Below, piece after piece: positions 29,061-37,111 of a stretch of DNA of 39,241 nucleotides. The stretch spans positions 193,887 to 233,127 of the forward strand of contig NZ_LMUL01000010.1 in NCBI RefSeq assembly GCF_009765965.1. The letters run 5' to 3'. Below the pieces are notes generated by a model, which was not told the DNA's origin, made no database searches, and saw nothing but the letters and a program-made list of their open reading frames with translations. The stretch comes from Caulobacter sp. S45. GTDB taxonomy: Bacteria > Pseudomonadota > Alphaproteobacteria > Caulobacterales > Caulobacteraceae. Each line of letters starts with the position of its first letter. The stretch's first letter is position 1. A program made the translations under genes and the position numbers.

Positions 29061-29747
29061 ATGCGGTTGGGTCTGGGTGTTGCGGCGGCTGTTGCCGCGC
29101 TGGTCGGTTCGGGTGTGGCGGCGCGTGCCGAGGGTCCGTTTTATGTATCGGGAAGCGTGGGCGGCTATTTCCGTCAGTCTGACGACACCATGGACGAATT
29201 TCATCACTCGGCGACCCCCACCATCAACGTTCCCGGCACGGACAAGCGCGGGTTTGATCCGGGTGTTATCGGCAACGTGGCCATCGGTTATCGGCTGATT
29301 TCGCATGTCCGCGTCGAAGCCGAGTTCGGTTACTTCAGCTATACCGGCAGCACGTTGAATCCCACGGCCTTCGCCTCGGGTTATCCCGAACTGAACGGGC
29401 AGACGTTCCGACGCACGTCCGGCGACCGGTTCTCCCGATACACGGGCACCGCCAACGCCTTCTATGATTTCTCGCCTATCGCTGGCCTGTTCGCACCCTA
29501 TGTCGGCGCCGGAGTGGGAGCGTCGCGTGATCACCAGTCCGTCGGCACGTTGAGGTCCTCGGACGGGACGTCGTTCCAATCGAGCGGGGGGTCGTCAACC
29601 CAAGGACTGGCCATGGTCGAGGGCGGCTTGAGCTTCCCGATCACCCGCAACCTTTCGCTGGTTCCCGCCTACCGGTACGTCCATTTCTTCGCCGGGAACG
29701 AAGACGTTGCCCATGTGGTCAAGGTCGGGCTTCGCTATAGCTTCTGA
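29061..29747 (+). CDS. Outer-membrane beta-barrel protein
   Basis: Porin-like barrel of 228 aa. The signal peptide is MRLGLGVAAAVAALVGSGVA with cleavage near ARA-EGP. The mature chain alternates strands (FYVSGSVGGYF, GVIGNVAIGYRLISHVRVEA, EFGYFSYTG, APYVGAGVGASRDH, SLVPAYRYVHFF) and ends VVKVGLRYSF. The terminal Phe is the usual barrel-assembly signal. It resembles OmpA-like/Omp25-type eight-strand barrels. ATG follows GGGGGGAG. Some third positions are T, softer codon use than the phage genes. A terminator follows. Confidence 0.88.
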   Translation: MRLGLGVAAAVAALVGSGVAARAEGPFYVSGSVGGYFRQSDDTMDEFHHSATPTINVPGTDKRGFDPGVIGNVAIGYRLISHVRVEAEFGYFSYTGSTLNPTAFASGYPELNGQTFRRTSGDRFSRYTGTANAFYDFSPIAGLFAPYVGAGVGASRDHQSVGTLRSSDGTSFQSSGGSSTQGLAMVEGGLSFPITRNLSLVPAYRYVHFFAGNEDVAHVVKVGLRYSF

Positions 29748-29788
29748 AGCCGGCCTCCAGCGCCGCTTGCGGATTCAGCGCTTGCACG

Positions 29789-29820
29789 GCCCCGCCCGGC
29801 TCCGGCTGGGCGGGGTTTCT
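29789..29820 (+). terminator. Intrinsic terminator
   Basis: CCCCGCCC (29790-29797) pairs with GGGCGGGG (29808-29815) around CGGC-TCC-GGCT, then TTTCT. It ends the barrel gene. Confidence 0.8.
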
Positions 29821-29905
29821 GCGTTTAGCGCGGCCACATTCGGAGAGGGCGTTAGCGGCGGTTGACGACCCTTGGCGGACGTTGGGGACGTCCGCGTGCG
29901 GGGAG

Positions 29906-30244
29906 CTAAGCGGGTGTGATCAGCACATAGATGTAAGCGGCAACAGCGCCTTGCGAGGTCGTGACCTCCGCCACAACCCGCCGGTATCCGTCACCCTCGA
30001 AGGCATCCAGGCGAGCCCAGTGATCGGGTAAGTCGTCTGACGAGAAGAGGTCGACCGCCACTGTTTCGCCGGTTGGGTTCAGCACTAGCCCTGGGTAACC
30101 TTGGGCCGCACCCCAACCGGCGTCATGCAGATCGCCGCGCACGCTGCCGCCAGACCATTGCCCGCGCAATCCAGAAAGCTGGTGATGATTTGGGCGGCCA
30201 GGGCTCAGCGTTCCGTATGTGGCCAAGCGACAATCGGCGTTCAT
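29906..30244 (-). CDS. Gamma-glutamylcyclotransferase-like protein
   Basis: Protein of 112 aa of the GGCT/AIG2-like fold. The N-terminal RLATYGTLSPGRPNHHQL has the YGTL..G substrate loop. GDLHDAGWGAAQGYPGLVLN and LDAFEGDGYRRVVAEVTT follow; the Glu of FEGDGY is the usual catalytic acid. ATG 30244 with AGGA upstream gives the family's normal start; the frame runs on to 30424 without sense. Probably acts on gamma-glutamyl amines or peptides in the cytosol; substrate unproven. Confidence 0.85.
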   Translation of the reverse strand: MNADCRLATYGTLSPGRPNHHQLSGLRGQWSGGSVRGDLHDAGWGAAQGYPGLVLNPTGETVAVDLFSSDDLPDHWARLDAFEGDGYRRVVAEVTTSQGAVAAYIYVLITPA

Positions 30245-30454
30245 GAGCACACGTCCTAAACCATGTGCCAAAGACCGCAAACCACCTTTACCTGACATCC
30301 CTACCGTCCGTTTCCGGGCGTCGGCTCGAGCCTGCGCATGGCCCCCGTCGTTTCTTCGGGCCGTGAACCCTTCCCGCTCGGCGGCCCCCGATCCGAACCG
30401 CCAGTGGAGCCTTTGGCGGCGCACCGGGTTTTCATAGGGTGGAGCAATTACCTT

Positions 30455-30631
30455 ATGAGAACGGCGAACCAGTGCATGACCAAGGCGGCCGAGCTGAGAC
30501 GGCTGGCCGACGCCTGCGAGGCCCCGGCGCTAAAGGCCGACTACCTGTCCATGTCGCGCAGCTGGGAGGATGTCGCGGTCGAGGCCGCCTGGCAGGATAG
30601 CTTGGCCAGCCTGGCGCTCACGGTCCAATAG
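30455..30631 (+). CDS. Small helical protein, unknown
   Basis: Protein of 58 aa: NQCMTKAAELRRLADACEAP, ALKADYLSMSRSWEDVAVEA, ending QDSLASLALTVQ. This AxxLRxxA...P..KA.YL.M...W..LA pattern occurs in small proteins of many alphaproteobacteria (recollection). GGGTGGAG precedes ATG 30455. The upstream region is shared with the divergent GGCT gene. The 113 bp to the next gene show nothing. Confidence 0.65.
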   Translation: MRTANQCMTKAAELRRLADACEAPALKADYLSMSRSWEDVAVEAAWQDSLASLALTVQ

Positions 30632-30744
30632 GTCACAAGCCGGCGCCGAGACTCCGGCGGCCGGAGGGCGTAGGGTTTGCGGGTCCGCATCGATCCGCTG
30701 CCGACCGTTCGTTGCGCCTGCAGGATCGGAGCCCACCTCACGCC

Positions 30745-31815
30745 ATGAACCAGCCGATCGCGGATGTCGAAGCCGCCCAGACCCTGGCCCAGGCGATCGT
30801 GGACACCATCCACGAGCCCCTGGTGGTGCTGGACGACGGGCTGAAGGTGCTGGCCGCGAGCCGTTCGTTCTACGCGACCTTCCAGGTCGATCCGGCCCAT
30901 ACCCTGGGGCGGCTGCTCTACGACCTGGGCGACGGCCAGTGGAACATCCCGGCGCTGCGCCTGCTGCTCGAGACCATCATCCCCGAGCTCGTCGCCATGG
31001 ACGGGTTCGAGGTCGCCCACGATTTCCCCAGGCTCGGCCACCGGGTCATGCTGCTGAACGCGCGCAAGGTGCTCTATGCGACCAGCGCGAACGCGACCAT
31101 CCTGCTGGCCTTCACCGACGTCACCGAGCGGCGGCTGGTGGAGGAGGAGAAGGCCGACCTGCTCGCCACCACCCAGGAGCTGCTGCGCCAGAAGCAGATA
31201 CTGCTCGAGGAGATGCAGCACCGGGTCGCCAACAGCCTGCAGATCATCGCCAGCATCCTGATGCTGAAGGCCAGGGCCGTGACCTCCGAAGAGACCCGCC
31301 ACCATCTGCGCGACGCGCACCAGCGGGTGATGTCGGTCGCCCAGGTGCAGTCCCATCTGCAAGTGACCGAGGGCGTCGACCGGATCGAGGTCGCGGCCTA
31401 CCTGACCAAGCTGTGCGCCAGCCTCGGCGGCTCGATGATCGGCGACACCCAGCCGATCAGCTTGACCGTCACCGCCACCAACGGGCAGATCGGTTCCGAC
31501 AAGGCCGTCAGCCTGGGCCTGATCGTCACCGAGCTGGTGATCAACGCGATCAAGTACGCCTTCCCCGAGGCGAAGGCCGAGGCGCGGATCGATGTCGGCT
31601 ACGTCGCCTCTGGCGAGGACTGGACGCTGACCGTCTCCGACAACGGCGTCGGCAAGGGCGTGGGCGCGCCTCCGTCCGCCCAGGGCGGGCTGGGGACCGC
31701 CATCGTGGAGGCCCTGGTCAAGCAACTCGGGGCGAAGATGGCGACGAACACGGTCGGCGGGGTGAGCGTCTCGATCAGCCATTCCGCGGCCTCGCTGCTG
31801 CCGCAGGCGGCCTAG
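30745..31815 (+). CDS. PAS-domain sensor histidine kinase, HisKA_2 type
   Basis: Soluble histidine kinase of 356 aa. The PAS domain covers about 15-130 (DTIHEPLVVLDDGLKVLAAS to LLAFTDVTERRLVEEEKADL). The dimerisation/phospho-acceptor helix is LLEEMQHRVANSLQIIASIL, with His in MQHRVAN (about residue 160). The ATPase has SLGLIVTELVINAIKYAFPE (N-box), VSDNGVGKG (G1) and GGLGTAIVEAL (G2). HisKA_2 kinases in alphaproteobacteria often feed the general stress response or light signalling. No response regulator is adjacent. ATG 30745 is taken; the 11 codons upstream are unlikely. Confidence 0.9.
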   Translation: MNQPIADVEAAQTLAQAIVDTIHEPLVVLDDGLKVLAASRSFYATFQVDPAHTLGRLLYDLGDGQWNIPALRLLLETIIPELVAMDGFEVAHDFPRLGHRVMLLNARKVLYATSANATILLAFTDVTERRLVEEEKADLLATTQELLRQKQILLEEMQHRVANSLQIIASILMLKARAVTSEETRHHLRDAHQRVMSVAQVQSHLQVTEGVDRIEVAAYLTKLCASLGGSMIGDTQPISLTVTATNGQIGSDKAVSLGLIVTELVINAIKYAFPEAKAEARIDVGYVASGEDWTLTVSDNGVGKGVGAPPSAQGGLGTAIVEALVKQLGAKMATNTVGGVSVSISHSAASLLPQAA

Positions 31816-31850
31816 CCGGCGGCCGGCGCATCGCCCGATCCCGTTCGGTC

Positions 31851-32034
31851 GTGTCCACGTTGGGCCTTGGTATGTGCGTCCTTCGAGGCGCCCCTTCGGG
31901 GCTCCTCAGGATGACGGGCCTTGGTGGGTCGCAGAAACCTTCGTCATGCTGAGGAGCGGCGCAAGCCGCGTCTCGAAGCACGCAGGCATCTCAGCCTGCT
32001 CCCCAGGGACCTACCAGCACCCAACGTGAACGCG
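31851..32034 (+). repeat. Composite palindromic element C (MITE-like)
   Basis: Outer left GTGTCCACGTTGGG; outer right, on the opposite strand, GTTCACGTTGGGTGCTGGTA then GGTCCCTGGGGAGC. Between them lie two inverted family-1 units (31875-31918 and 31938-31986). The spacer CTTGGTGGGTCGCAGAAACC is the same as in element B. The outer right end matches that of element A. No flanking direct repeat was found. With the palindrome below, it fills most of the 308-bp gap. Confidence 0.85.
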
Positions 32035-32035
32035 G

Positions 32036-32054
32036 ACTTTGATTTTATCAAAGT
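32036..32054. promoter_or_regulatory. Perfect 19-bp palindrome, possible operator
   Basis: ACTTTGAT-TTT-ATCAAAGT, 8-bp perfect arms, in AT-rich DNA 70 bp before the 32124 gene. It is like an FNR/FixK box (TTGAT-N4-ATCAA) but one base short in the centre, so that assignment is not made. Confidence 0.5.
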
Positions 32055-32123
32055 TGATTCGCGCCATTGCGGAGCATGTACGGCCTAGGTTGGGCCGACG
32101 CTTGCAGATGAAATGCGGAGAAA

Positions 32124-32387
32124 TTGGAACTTACGGGCCGTAGATTCGATTTAATTGATATCGATTACGATAATTTCGGGAGCTTTGTTTTCATGCCAAC
32201 GGGCCATGGTGCGCATCAACTGCGAGGGGTGGTTTATCCAGCGCCGCCACGCGACACCGACGCCTTCGTCCGCAGCTTCGTGGATGCGCTGGTCGAGCGG
32301 CACGGCCGCGCACGCTCGCAAGAGCTGCTGGGCGACACGGACGGCGGCCTGGAGCGACCGGCGAAGGGATCGGCCCACGACGCCTGA
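32124..32387 (+). CDS. Small unknown protein
   Basis: Protein of 87 aa from TTG 32124 with CGGAG just upstream. ELTGRRFDLIDIDYDNFGSF, VFMPTGHGAHQLRGVVYPAP, DAFVRSFVDALVERHGR, then a hydrophilic tail. The first half uses AT-rich codons (GAT, TAT, ATT), unlike the rest. No family recognised. A strong terminator after it and the palindrome before it support a real unit, but the start is not certain. Confidence 0.5.
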   Translation: MELTGRRFDLIDIDYDNFGSFVFMPTGHGAHQLRGVVYPAPPRDTDAFVRSFVDALVERHGRARSQELLGDTDGGLERPAKGSAHDA

Positions 32388-32418
32388 CCCCACAACCCTA
32401 CGACCTGACGGTTTCGAC

Positions 32419-32453
32419 AAAAAGCCCCGCTGGCTTCGGCCGGCGGGGCTTTT
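32419..32453 (+). terminator. Intrinsic terminator, bidirectional type
   Basis: AAAAGCCCCGC pairs with GCGGGGCTTTT, inner stem TGGC-TTCG-GCCG. A-run before and T-run after would serve both strands. Confidence 0.85.
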
Positions 32454-32542
32454 GTCGTTTCGGGGTCGGCCGGCGCGCGCCCTGCAACCTTGGCGCAAAG
32501 AGCCGGCCGTAAAAGCGCAGGTCAAGCTTGCCAGGAGCGGTC

Positions 32543-33343
32543 ATGTCCCGCCTCGTCCCATCCATCGCCGTGTTCGGCGCCCTTGTCCTGACGGGGTGCG
32601 CGGCGGACCCGCCGCCGGCTCCCGCCCCCAGTGCGCCGCGCGCCGATCCCGCCCGTTCCGAGCCGGTCGCCCGACCGATGCTGTTCATCAGCCCCTGCGG
32701 CGAGCCGTTCCGCTCCAGGCCCGGCGAGCCCTATCCCGTGGTCGCCTGGTTCAACCAGGCCGACGCCGATCACGACGGCAAGCTCGACCGAGCCGAGTTC
32801 ACAGCTGACGCGGTGCGGTTCTTCCACGCGCTGGACCGCAACGGCGACAACCTGATCGACGGTGGCGAGCTGCACATCTACGAGCACCAGATCGTGCCGG
32901 AGATCGCGGCCGGCGCCGGCCAGGGCGTTTCGCTGACCCTGCCCGGCGCGGGGCCGGTGCGGTTGTGGCAGGTCGCCGAGCTCGAACTGATCCAGGGCGG
33001 CATGGGTGGCGGTGGAGGCGGCGGCGGTGGGGGCGGCGGTCGCCATCATAGCAGCAGCAGCGGGTCGAGCAGCCCCGCCACGCCGGGCGGCGTGAACGAC
33101 GACCTGGTGGGGGCTGCGCCCTACAACCTGCTCAGCGAACCCGAGCCCGTGGCCGCCTCGGACCTCAGCTTCACCGGCCGTATCAGCCTGGCCGACTTCA
33201 AAACCCGCGCCGGCCAGCGCTTCGACCTGCTCGATCCCGACGGGCGGGGCTACCTGACGCTCGACGCGCTGCCCCACACCAAGGCGCAGGACCTGATCCG
33301 CCGTCCACGCCATCGCCGCCCCCCGCCGCAGCCGCAGGCCTGA
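32543..33343 (+). CDS. EF-hand calcium-binding lipoprotein
   Basis: Protein of 266 aa. Lipobox LTGC (VFGALVLTGC) is followed by a Pro/Ala linker. EF-hand loops are DADHDGKLDRAEF (about 76-88), DRNGDNLIDGGEL (about 100-112) and a weaker DPDGRGYLTLDAL near the C-terminus. Between them lies a low-complexity run of about 15 Gly with a His-His-Ser tail (GGRHHSSSSGSSS). It ends in a basic Pro-rich tail. Probably sits at the outer membrane facing the periplasm or outside, sensing or storing Ca2+ (inference). CAGGAG precedes ATG 32543. Confidence 0.85.
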   Translation: MSRLVPSIAVFGALVLTGCAADPPPAPAPSAPRADPARSEPVARPMLFISPCGEPFRSRPGEPYPVVAWFNQADADHDGKLDRAEFTADAVRFFHALDRNGDNLIDGGELHIYEHQIVPEIAAGAGQGVSLTLPGAGPVRLWQVAELELIQGGMGGGGGGGGGGGGRHHSSSSGSSSPATPGGVNDDLVGAAPYNLLSEPEPVAASDLSFTGRISLADFKTRAGQRFDLLDPDGRGYLTLDALPHTKAQDLIRRPRHRRPPPQPQA

Positions 33344-33405
33344 TCGCGCCCCTGGCCGGACGCGCGGCCCTGCCGGCGCGCGCCGCGCTCTGCTAAGCCG
33401 GGCGC

Positions 33406-33762
33406 ATGTCCCCAAGGTCCGACACCTCCGTCAGCCCGCCGCCAAGCGCCGAGCCCTATCAGGCGATCGAGGGCGGGGTGCGGCTGGCGGTGCGGCTGAC
33501 GCCTCGGGCCGGGCGGGGCGGGATCGACGGGGTGGTGGTCGGCGCCGACGGCCGCGCCAGCCTCCAGCTGCGCATCGCCGCCCCGCCGGTGGAGGGGGCC
33601 GCCAACCGCGCCCTGATCGCCTACCTCGCCGCGACGCTGAAGCTACGCAAGACCGACATCTGCATCCTGTCCGGCGAAAACGCGCGGCTGAAACGGCTGG
33701 AGCTGTCCGGCGACCCACAGGCGATCGTCGCGCGGCTGGCGGGGTGGATCGCGGGAGCTTGA
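33406..33762 (+). CDS. DUF167 (UPF0235/YggU) family protein
   Basis: Protein of 118 aa. The DUF167 core is clear: VRLAVRLTPRAGRGGIDGVV, SLQLRIAAPPVEGAANRALI, AYLAATLKLRKTDICILSGE, then KRLELSGDP. PPVEGxAN and the GxxxRxKxxxI block are the family marks. Small cytosolic alpha/beta protein, structure known but role unknown. It is convergent with the M56 peptidase gene, the stops being adjacent. Confidence 0.9.
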   Translation: MSPRSDTSVSPPPSAEPYQAIEGGVRLAVRLTPRAGRGGIDGVVVGADGRASLQLRIAAPPVEGAANRALIAYLAATLKLRKTDICILSGENARLKRLELSGDPQAIVARLAGWIAGA

Positions 33763-35427
33763 TCAGAGCTCGTTGTAGTACAGGCCGGCGATCTTGCCGT
33801 CGGCGGTCAGGGGGGCGATGATCAAGTCAACCTGCGCGTTCTGGAAGACGAGGTGGTAGACGTCGTTGCCTTGAGGGTTCACTTTTTTGAAATTTATCGA
33901 TTTGAATGGGCCCCACCTTTTTACATCTTGCTGGCTCTTCGCCTCTTGCTGATGTCTGAAATAGGCCGCGATCTTAGTCATATCATTGTAGTCTATTTTG
34001 CCGCTTTCCAGCGCCGCGATGTCCCTCCGAGCGGCGGCTTCCGTTCCAGGCGATGGAATGTTGTTCTTTATCCGGCGTTCACGATTCATTTCGATGGATT
34101 TGGCCGTAGCTTCGTCGATCTTTTTGGCGGGTCGCTCAACCCCGCTCTGATGTAGGACCAGGCCCGTAACCTTGCCGCGCGCATCGGTGACGAAGCTGAT
34201 CTGGGCGGCGACGACCGTGAAAAAGAACTTTGTGGGACTCTCGGGATATACCTCGTAAGCATCTTGTCCCGTCAATTTAGCAAAGAAGCGGCCGTCATGG
34301 GTTGTAATGGTGATTAAATTGGGCTCGAGGGCGTAAAATCCGACATATTTAGCGAATTGCTTGGGGTCGAGCGGAACCACCTTGCGTGGCGCCTGCTGTT
34401 CCGCCGTCATCCGGGCGATCTGGGCGGCGGTGGGAGCTTGGCCCGCGCCGTCCTGCGCCTCGGCCACCGCTGGAGCCGAGCCGAGCATGCCGATCCCGAG
34501 CGGGGCGGCGAAGGCGGCGGCGGCGCAGCCGGCCAGCATCAGGGCCTTGGCGGCGTTCAGCCGCGAGGCGATAGGGGTGGTCATGATCGTCTCCACACGT
34601 TGCTTGAGATCGGCGCCTGAAATCCCCGCCGCGCAGGCGAGGGGCGATTGGACATAGAGTTTGCAGACCTTGAGGATGGCTCCGGCGTAGACCTTGGGGT
34701 CATTGCCGGCCTCGACCACGGCTTCGTCGCAGGCGCGCTCGCGGGCCTCGATCAGGCGCGCGCCCAGCCACCAGACCAGCGGGTGGAACCAGAACACCGC
34801 CTCGACCAGCATGTGCATGCCCGCCGTCAGGTTGTCGTGGCGGCGCAGGTGGCGCAGCTCGTGGGCCAGCACCGCGTCCATCTCCACCGGGCTCAGGTGG
34901 TCGGCCAGGCCCTCGGGCAACAGCAGGACCGGACGCCAGATCCCGACCACGCCCGGCTCCAGGGTCGAGGGCGAGGTGCGGACCGGGATCGGGGCCGACA
35001 GCGGCGAGGGCTTGGCCTCGCGCAGCACGCGGGCGATGCGCCGCCAGCGCACGGCCCAGATCGCCAGCACGGCGACGAAGCCCACCGCCCACAGGCCGAG
35101 CAGGATGGCGGCAAGCAGGGTGGCGGCGAAATCGGGCGGGGTCGCCGTGGCGACGGGCGCCTGCGTGGCCAGCGTGAACGGCAGGGCGGTCTGCTCTATC
35201 GCAAACAGGGCCGGCGCCGCCTCGATGGCCGGGGGTAGCGGGTGGACCAGCAGGTGGCCGCCGAGCGTGGTCAGCAGCGAGAACGGCAGCAGGAACTTCA
35301 TCGAGGCGCAGAACCAGATCCAGTAGCGCAGCGACGCCCGGTTGGAGCGCAACGCCAGGGTCAGCAGGCCCGCGCCGGCCGCGAATAGGGTCGATTGCCA
35401 GAGATGGTCGAGCAGGGCCGCGATCAT
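33763..35427 (-). CDS. BlaR1/MecR1-like M56 membrane metallopeptidase with DUF3471-like sensor end
   Basis: Protein of 554 aa. N-terminal membrane helices (about 1-60, 100-125) surround a cytosolic M56 protease with zinc motif HELRH (189-193) in DAVLAHELRHLRRHDN. A third ligand Glu follows in ERACDEAVVEAG. After a membrane-near segment (LNAAKALMLAGCAAAAFAAP), the C-terminal periplasmic part has FAKYVGFYALEPNLITITTH, FFAKLTGQDAYEVYPESPTK and VTGLVLHQSGVERPAKKI. That is a DUF3471-like beta domain, not the penicillin-binding domain of BlaR1. The AT-rich segment 33.9-34.3 kb stands out. It overlaps blaI-like by ATGA. Likely cleaves that repressor on sensing an unknown ligand. Confidence 0.88.
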   Translation of the reverse strand: MIAALLDHLWQSTLFAAGAGLLTLALRSNRASLRYWIWFCASMKFLLPFSLLTTLGGHLLVHPLPPAIEAAPALFAIEQTALPFTLATQAPVATATPPDFAATLLAAILLGLWAVGFVAVLAIWAVRWRRIARVLREAKPSPLSAPIPVRTSPSTLEPGVVGIWRPVLLLPEGLADHLSPVEMDAVLAHELRHLRRHDNLTAGMHMLVEAVFWFHPLVWWLGARLIEARERACDEAVVEAGNDPKVYAGAILKVCKLYVQSPLACAAGISGADLKQRVETIMTTPIASRLNAAKALMLAGCAAAAFAAPLGIGMLGSAPAVAEAQDGAGQAPTAAQIARMTAEQQAPRKVVPLDPKQFAKYVGFYALEPNLITITTHDGRFFAKLTGQDAYEVYPESPTKFFFTVVAAQISFVTDARGKVTGLVLHQSGVERPAKKIDEATAKSIEMNRERRIKNNIPSPGTEAAARRDIAALESGKIDYNDMTKIAAYFRHQQEAKSQQDVKRWGPFKSINFKKVNPQGNDVYHLVFQNAQVDLIIAPLTADGKIAGLYYNEL

Positions 35428-35810
35428 GAGCGCTTTTCCTTTTCGGCCAGGGCGTTCAACAGCTTTTCGGCTTCCTGGACATCTTCCAGCGTCAGCTTCC
35501 CCGCCTCGATCAGGTGGGCCATGACCGGCTGCATGCGCCCGCCGAACAGTCCCAGGAAGTCGTCGATCAGGTGACGTTGGGCGGCGTTGCGCGAGATCGT
35601 CGCCTCGAAGATGTGGGCGTTGCTGATCTTCTTGGCGCGCCGGACGGCCTTCTTGGCCTCCAGGCGGTTCATCATGGTTTGTACGGTGGTGTAGGCGGGG
35701 CGGGTCTCTTCGGGGAAGGTCTCCTGGACCTCGCGCACCGAGGAGCCGCCGTGGGTCCACAGCGCCTCCATCACCTGGAGTTCGAGCCGGCTGAGCTTTG
35801 GAGGCGCCAT
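35424..35810 (-). CDS. blaI: BlaI/MecI/CopY-family repressor
   Basis: Winged-helix repressor of 128 aa. PKLSRLELQVMEALWTHGGS, SVREVQETFPEETRPAYTTV, QTMMNRLEAKKAVRRAKKIS is the DNA-binding domain with the family's YTTVxTMMxRLExK signature. AQRHLIDDFLGLFGGRMQPV is the dimerisation helix with the protease-sensitive region. It overlaps the M56 gene (ATGA), the classic signalling pair. BlaI-type palindromes lie directly upstream. No beta-lactamase is adjacent, so its targets are elsewhere or only itself. Confidence 0.92.
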   Translation of the reverse strand: MAPPKLSRLELQVMEALWTHGGSSVREVQETFPEETRPAYTTVQTMMNRLEAKKAVRRAKKISNAHIFEATISRNAAQRHLIDDFLGLFGGRMQPVMAHLIEAGKLTLEDVQEAEKLLNALAEKEKRS

Positions 35811-35822
35811 CGGAGCGGTTCC

Positions 35823-35849
35823 TACTACGATGGTAGTAGTATCTACTAC
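35823..35849. promoter_or_regulatory. BlaI-type operator
   Basis: TACTAC-GATG-GTAGTA (35823-35838), overlapped by GTAGTA-GTATC-TACTAC to 35849. This is close to the TACTACA/TGTAGTA dyad of BlaI/MecI repressors and lies 13-39 bp upstream of the repressor ATG, so autoregulation is expected. Confidence 0.85.
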
Positions 35850-35874
35850 AGCTCGTAACGCCCCGCAACCGGGT

Positions 35875-36510
35875 TCACGCCACCTTCAACCCCAGCCCAC
35901 TGAGGATGGCGGCGGCCTGCGCCTTGGAGATGACCGCGCCCTTGAAGCGGGCCACATTGTCGAGCCGCAGCGCGCCCAGGTCGGCCCCGCGCAGGTCCGC
36001 GCCTTCGAAGCGGGCGTCGACCAGGTTGGCGTCGCGCAGGTTGCAGTCGCTCAGCACCGCCTCGCGGAAATCGGCCTCGGCCAGATCGGCGCCCTGGAAA
36101 TCCACCCCCTCCAGGGCCATGCGGCGGAAGGACAGCCGGCGCAGGTTGGCGCTGATCAGCAGGCAGCGTTCGAAGGTCAGACCGAGCGTGCGGGCGTGCT
36201 CGATCTGGGCGCCGGTCAGCTTGCAGTCGCGAAACGCCGCCGCCGCCAGGGACGCGCCGCGCCAGCGGGTGTTGTTCAGGTCGCAGCCGACGAACTGCGC
36301 CTCCGCCAGGTCGCAGGCCGAAAAGTCCGCCTGTCCGCAACGGCAACGCACGAAGGCGCAGCCGGCCAGGTCCAGGCCCTTGAGCTCCAGCCCCGCCAGC
36401 GCCCAGCCGACGAACCGCACCGCCCGGCCATTGGCGCGGATCGCGGCCTCGACCTCGGCGCGGGTGGGCGGCTGGGGCGGGGCGGGGATGTCGGGCAGGT
36501 CGGGGGTCAT
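35875..36510 (-). CDS. Pentapeptide-repeat protein
   Basis: Protein of 211 aa. From about 40 to 195 it is built of A(D/N)LxX repeats: LELKGLDLAGCAFVRCRCGQ, ADFSACDLAEAQFVGCDLNN, VDFQGADLAEADFREAVLSD, CNLRDANLVDARFEGADLRG. They form a right-handed quadrilateral beta-helix. Such proteins (Qnr, MfpA, and many others) can mimic DNA, but the family is broad and this one is unassigned. ATG 36510 overlaps the stop of the upstream GNAT gene (ATGA), so the two are co-translated. Confidence 0.9.
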   Translation of the reverse strand: MTPDLPDIPAPPQPPTRAEVEAAIRANGRAVRFVGWALAGLELKGLDLAGCAFVRCRCGQADFSACDLAEAQFVGCDLNNTRWRGASLAAAAFRDCKLTGAQIEHARTLGLTFERCLLISANLRRLSFRRMALEGVDFQGADLAEADFREAVLSDCNLRDANLVDARFEGADLRGADLGALRLDNVARFKGAVISKAQAAAILSGLGLKVA

Positions 36511-36953
36511 GCGGGCGGGGTCGCCGCCGGATCGTCGAGCCGCTTCTTCAGGAAGTAACGCGCCTCGCCGGGCGGGTAATCCTGGATCTCGCCAAATATC
36601 TCGTAGCCGAGCTTCTGGTAGAAGCCGAGCGCCTGGAAGCTGAAGGTATCGACCCAGGCGCCGATACAGCCACGATCGCGCGCGATCTGCTCGGCGGCGG
36701 CCATGATCGACGCGCCCCTGGACTGGCCGCGCATCGCCTCGGGCACCACCAGCAGCTCGATGAACAGCCAGCGATAGGCGGTGCGGCCCCACAGGCCGCC
36801 GACCGTGGCCCCGTCTGCATCCTGGATCAGCACCGCCAGGAACTGCGACGCCACCGGCGCGGCGTTTTGGGCGTTGAACGCCGCCAGCGGGGCCAGGATC
36901 GCGGCCCGGTCGGCGAGGTCAGGCGCCAGGTTGACGACGATCCGATGCTCCAT
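36507..36953 (-). CDS. GNAT family N-acetyltransferase
   Basis: Protein of 148 aa. FLAVLIQDADGATVGGLWGR (strands), then LFIELLVVPEAMRGQSRGAS, containing the RGQSRG acetyl-CoA loop. Then IMAAAEQIARDRGCIGAWVD, TFSFQALGFYQKLGYEIFGE, the typical end of the fold. It belongs to the short GNAT group that includes YitH/ElaA-like members; substrate unknown. ATG 36953 is chosen; the frame open to 37034 is not protein-like. Forms an operon with the pentapeptide gene. Confidence 0.88.
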   Translation of the reverse strand: MEHRIVVNLAPDLADRAAILAPLAAFNAQNAAPVASQFLAVLIQDADGATVGGLWGRTAYRWLFIELLVVPEAMRGQSRGASIMAAAEQIARDRGCIGAWVDTFSFQALGFYQKLGYEIFGEIQDYPPGEARYFLKKRLDDPAATPPA

Positions 36954-37111
36954 CGCGCCATAGTGGCGAGGCGGATGGGCGGGGTCTAGCGCGGGGGTGT
37001 GACGGCGGCGCGGTTCGCGGACACGCGTTTGCAACGGGAAGCGATTATAGGAACCTCACGCGTGCGACCTGGTTGCGGCGCAGGCTGACCGAGGTGTGGG
37101 GACGTGTGTCG

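Noticed and set aside
36960-37111. tRNA or small RNA gene in the gap
   Set aside because: No cloverleaf or conserved hairpin could be drawn.
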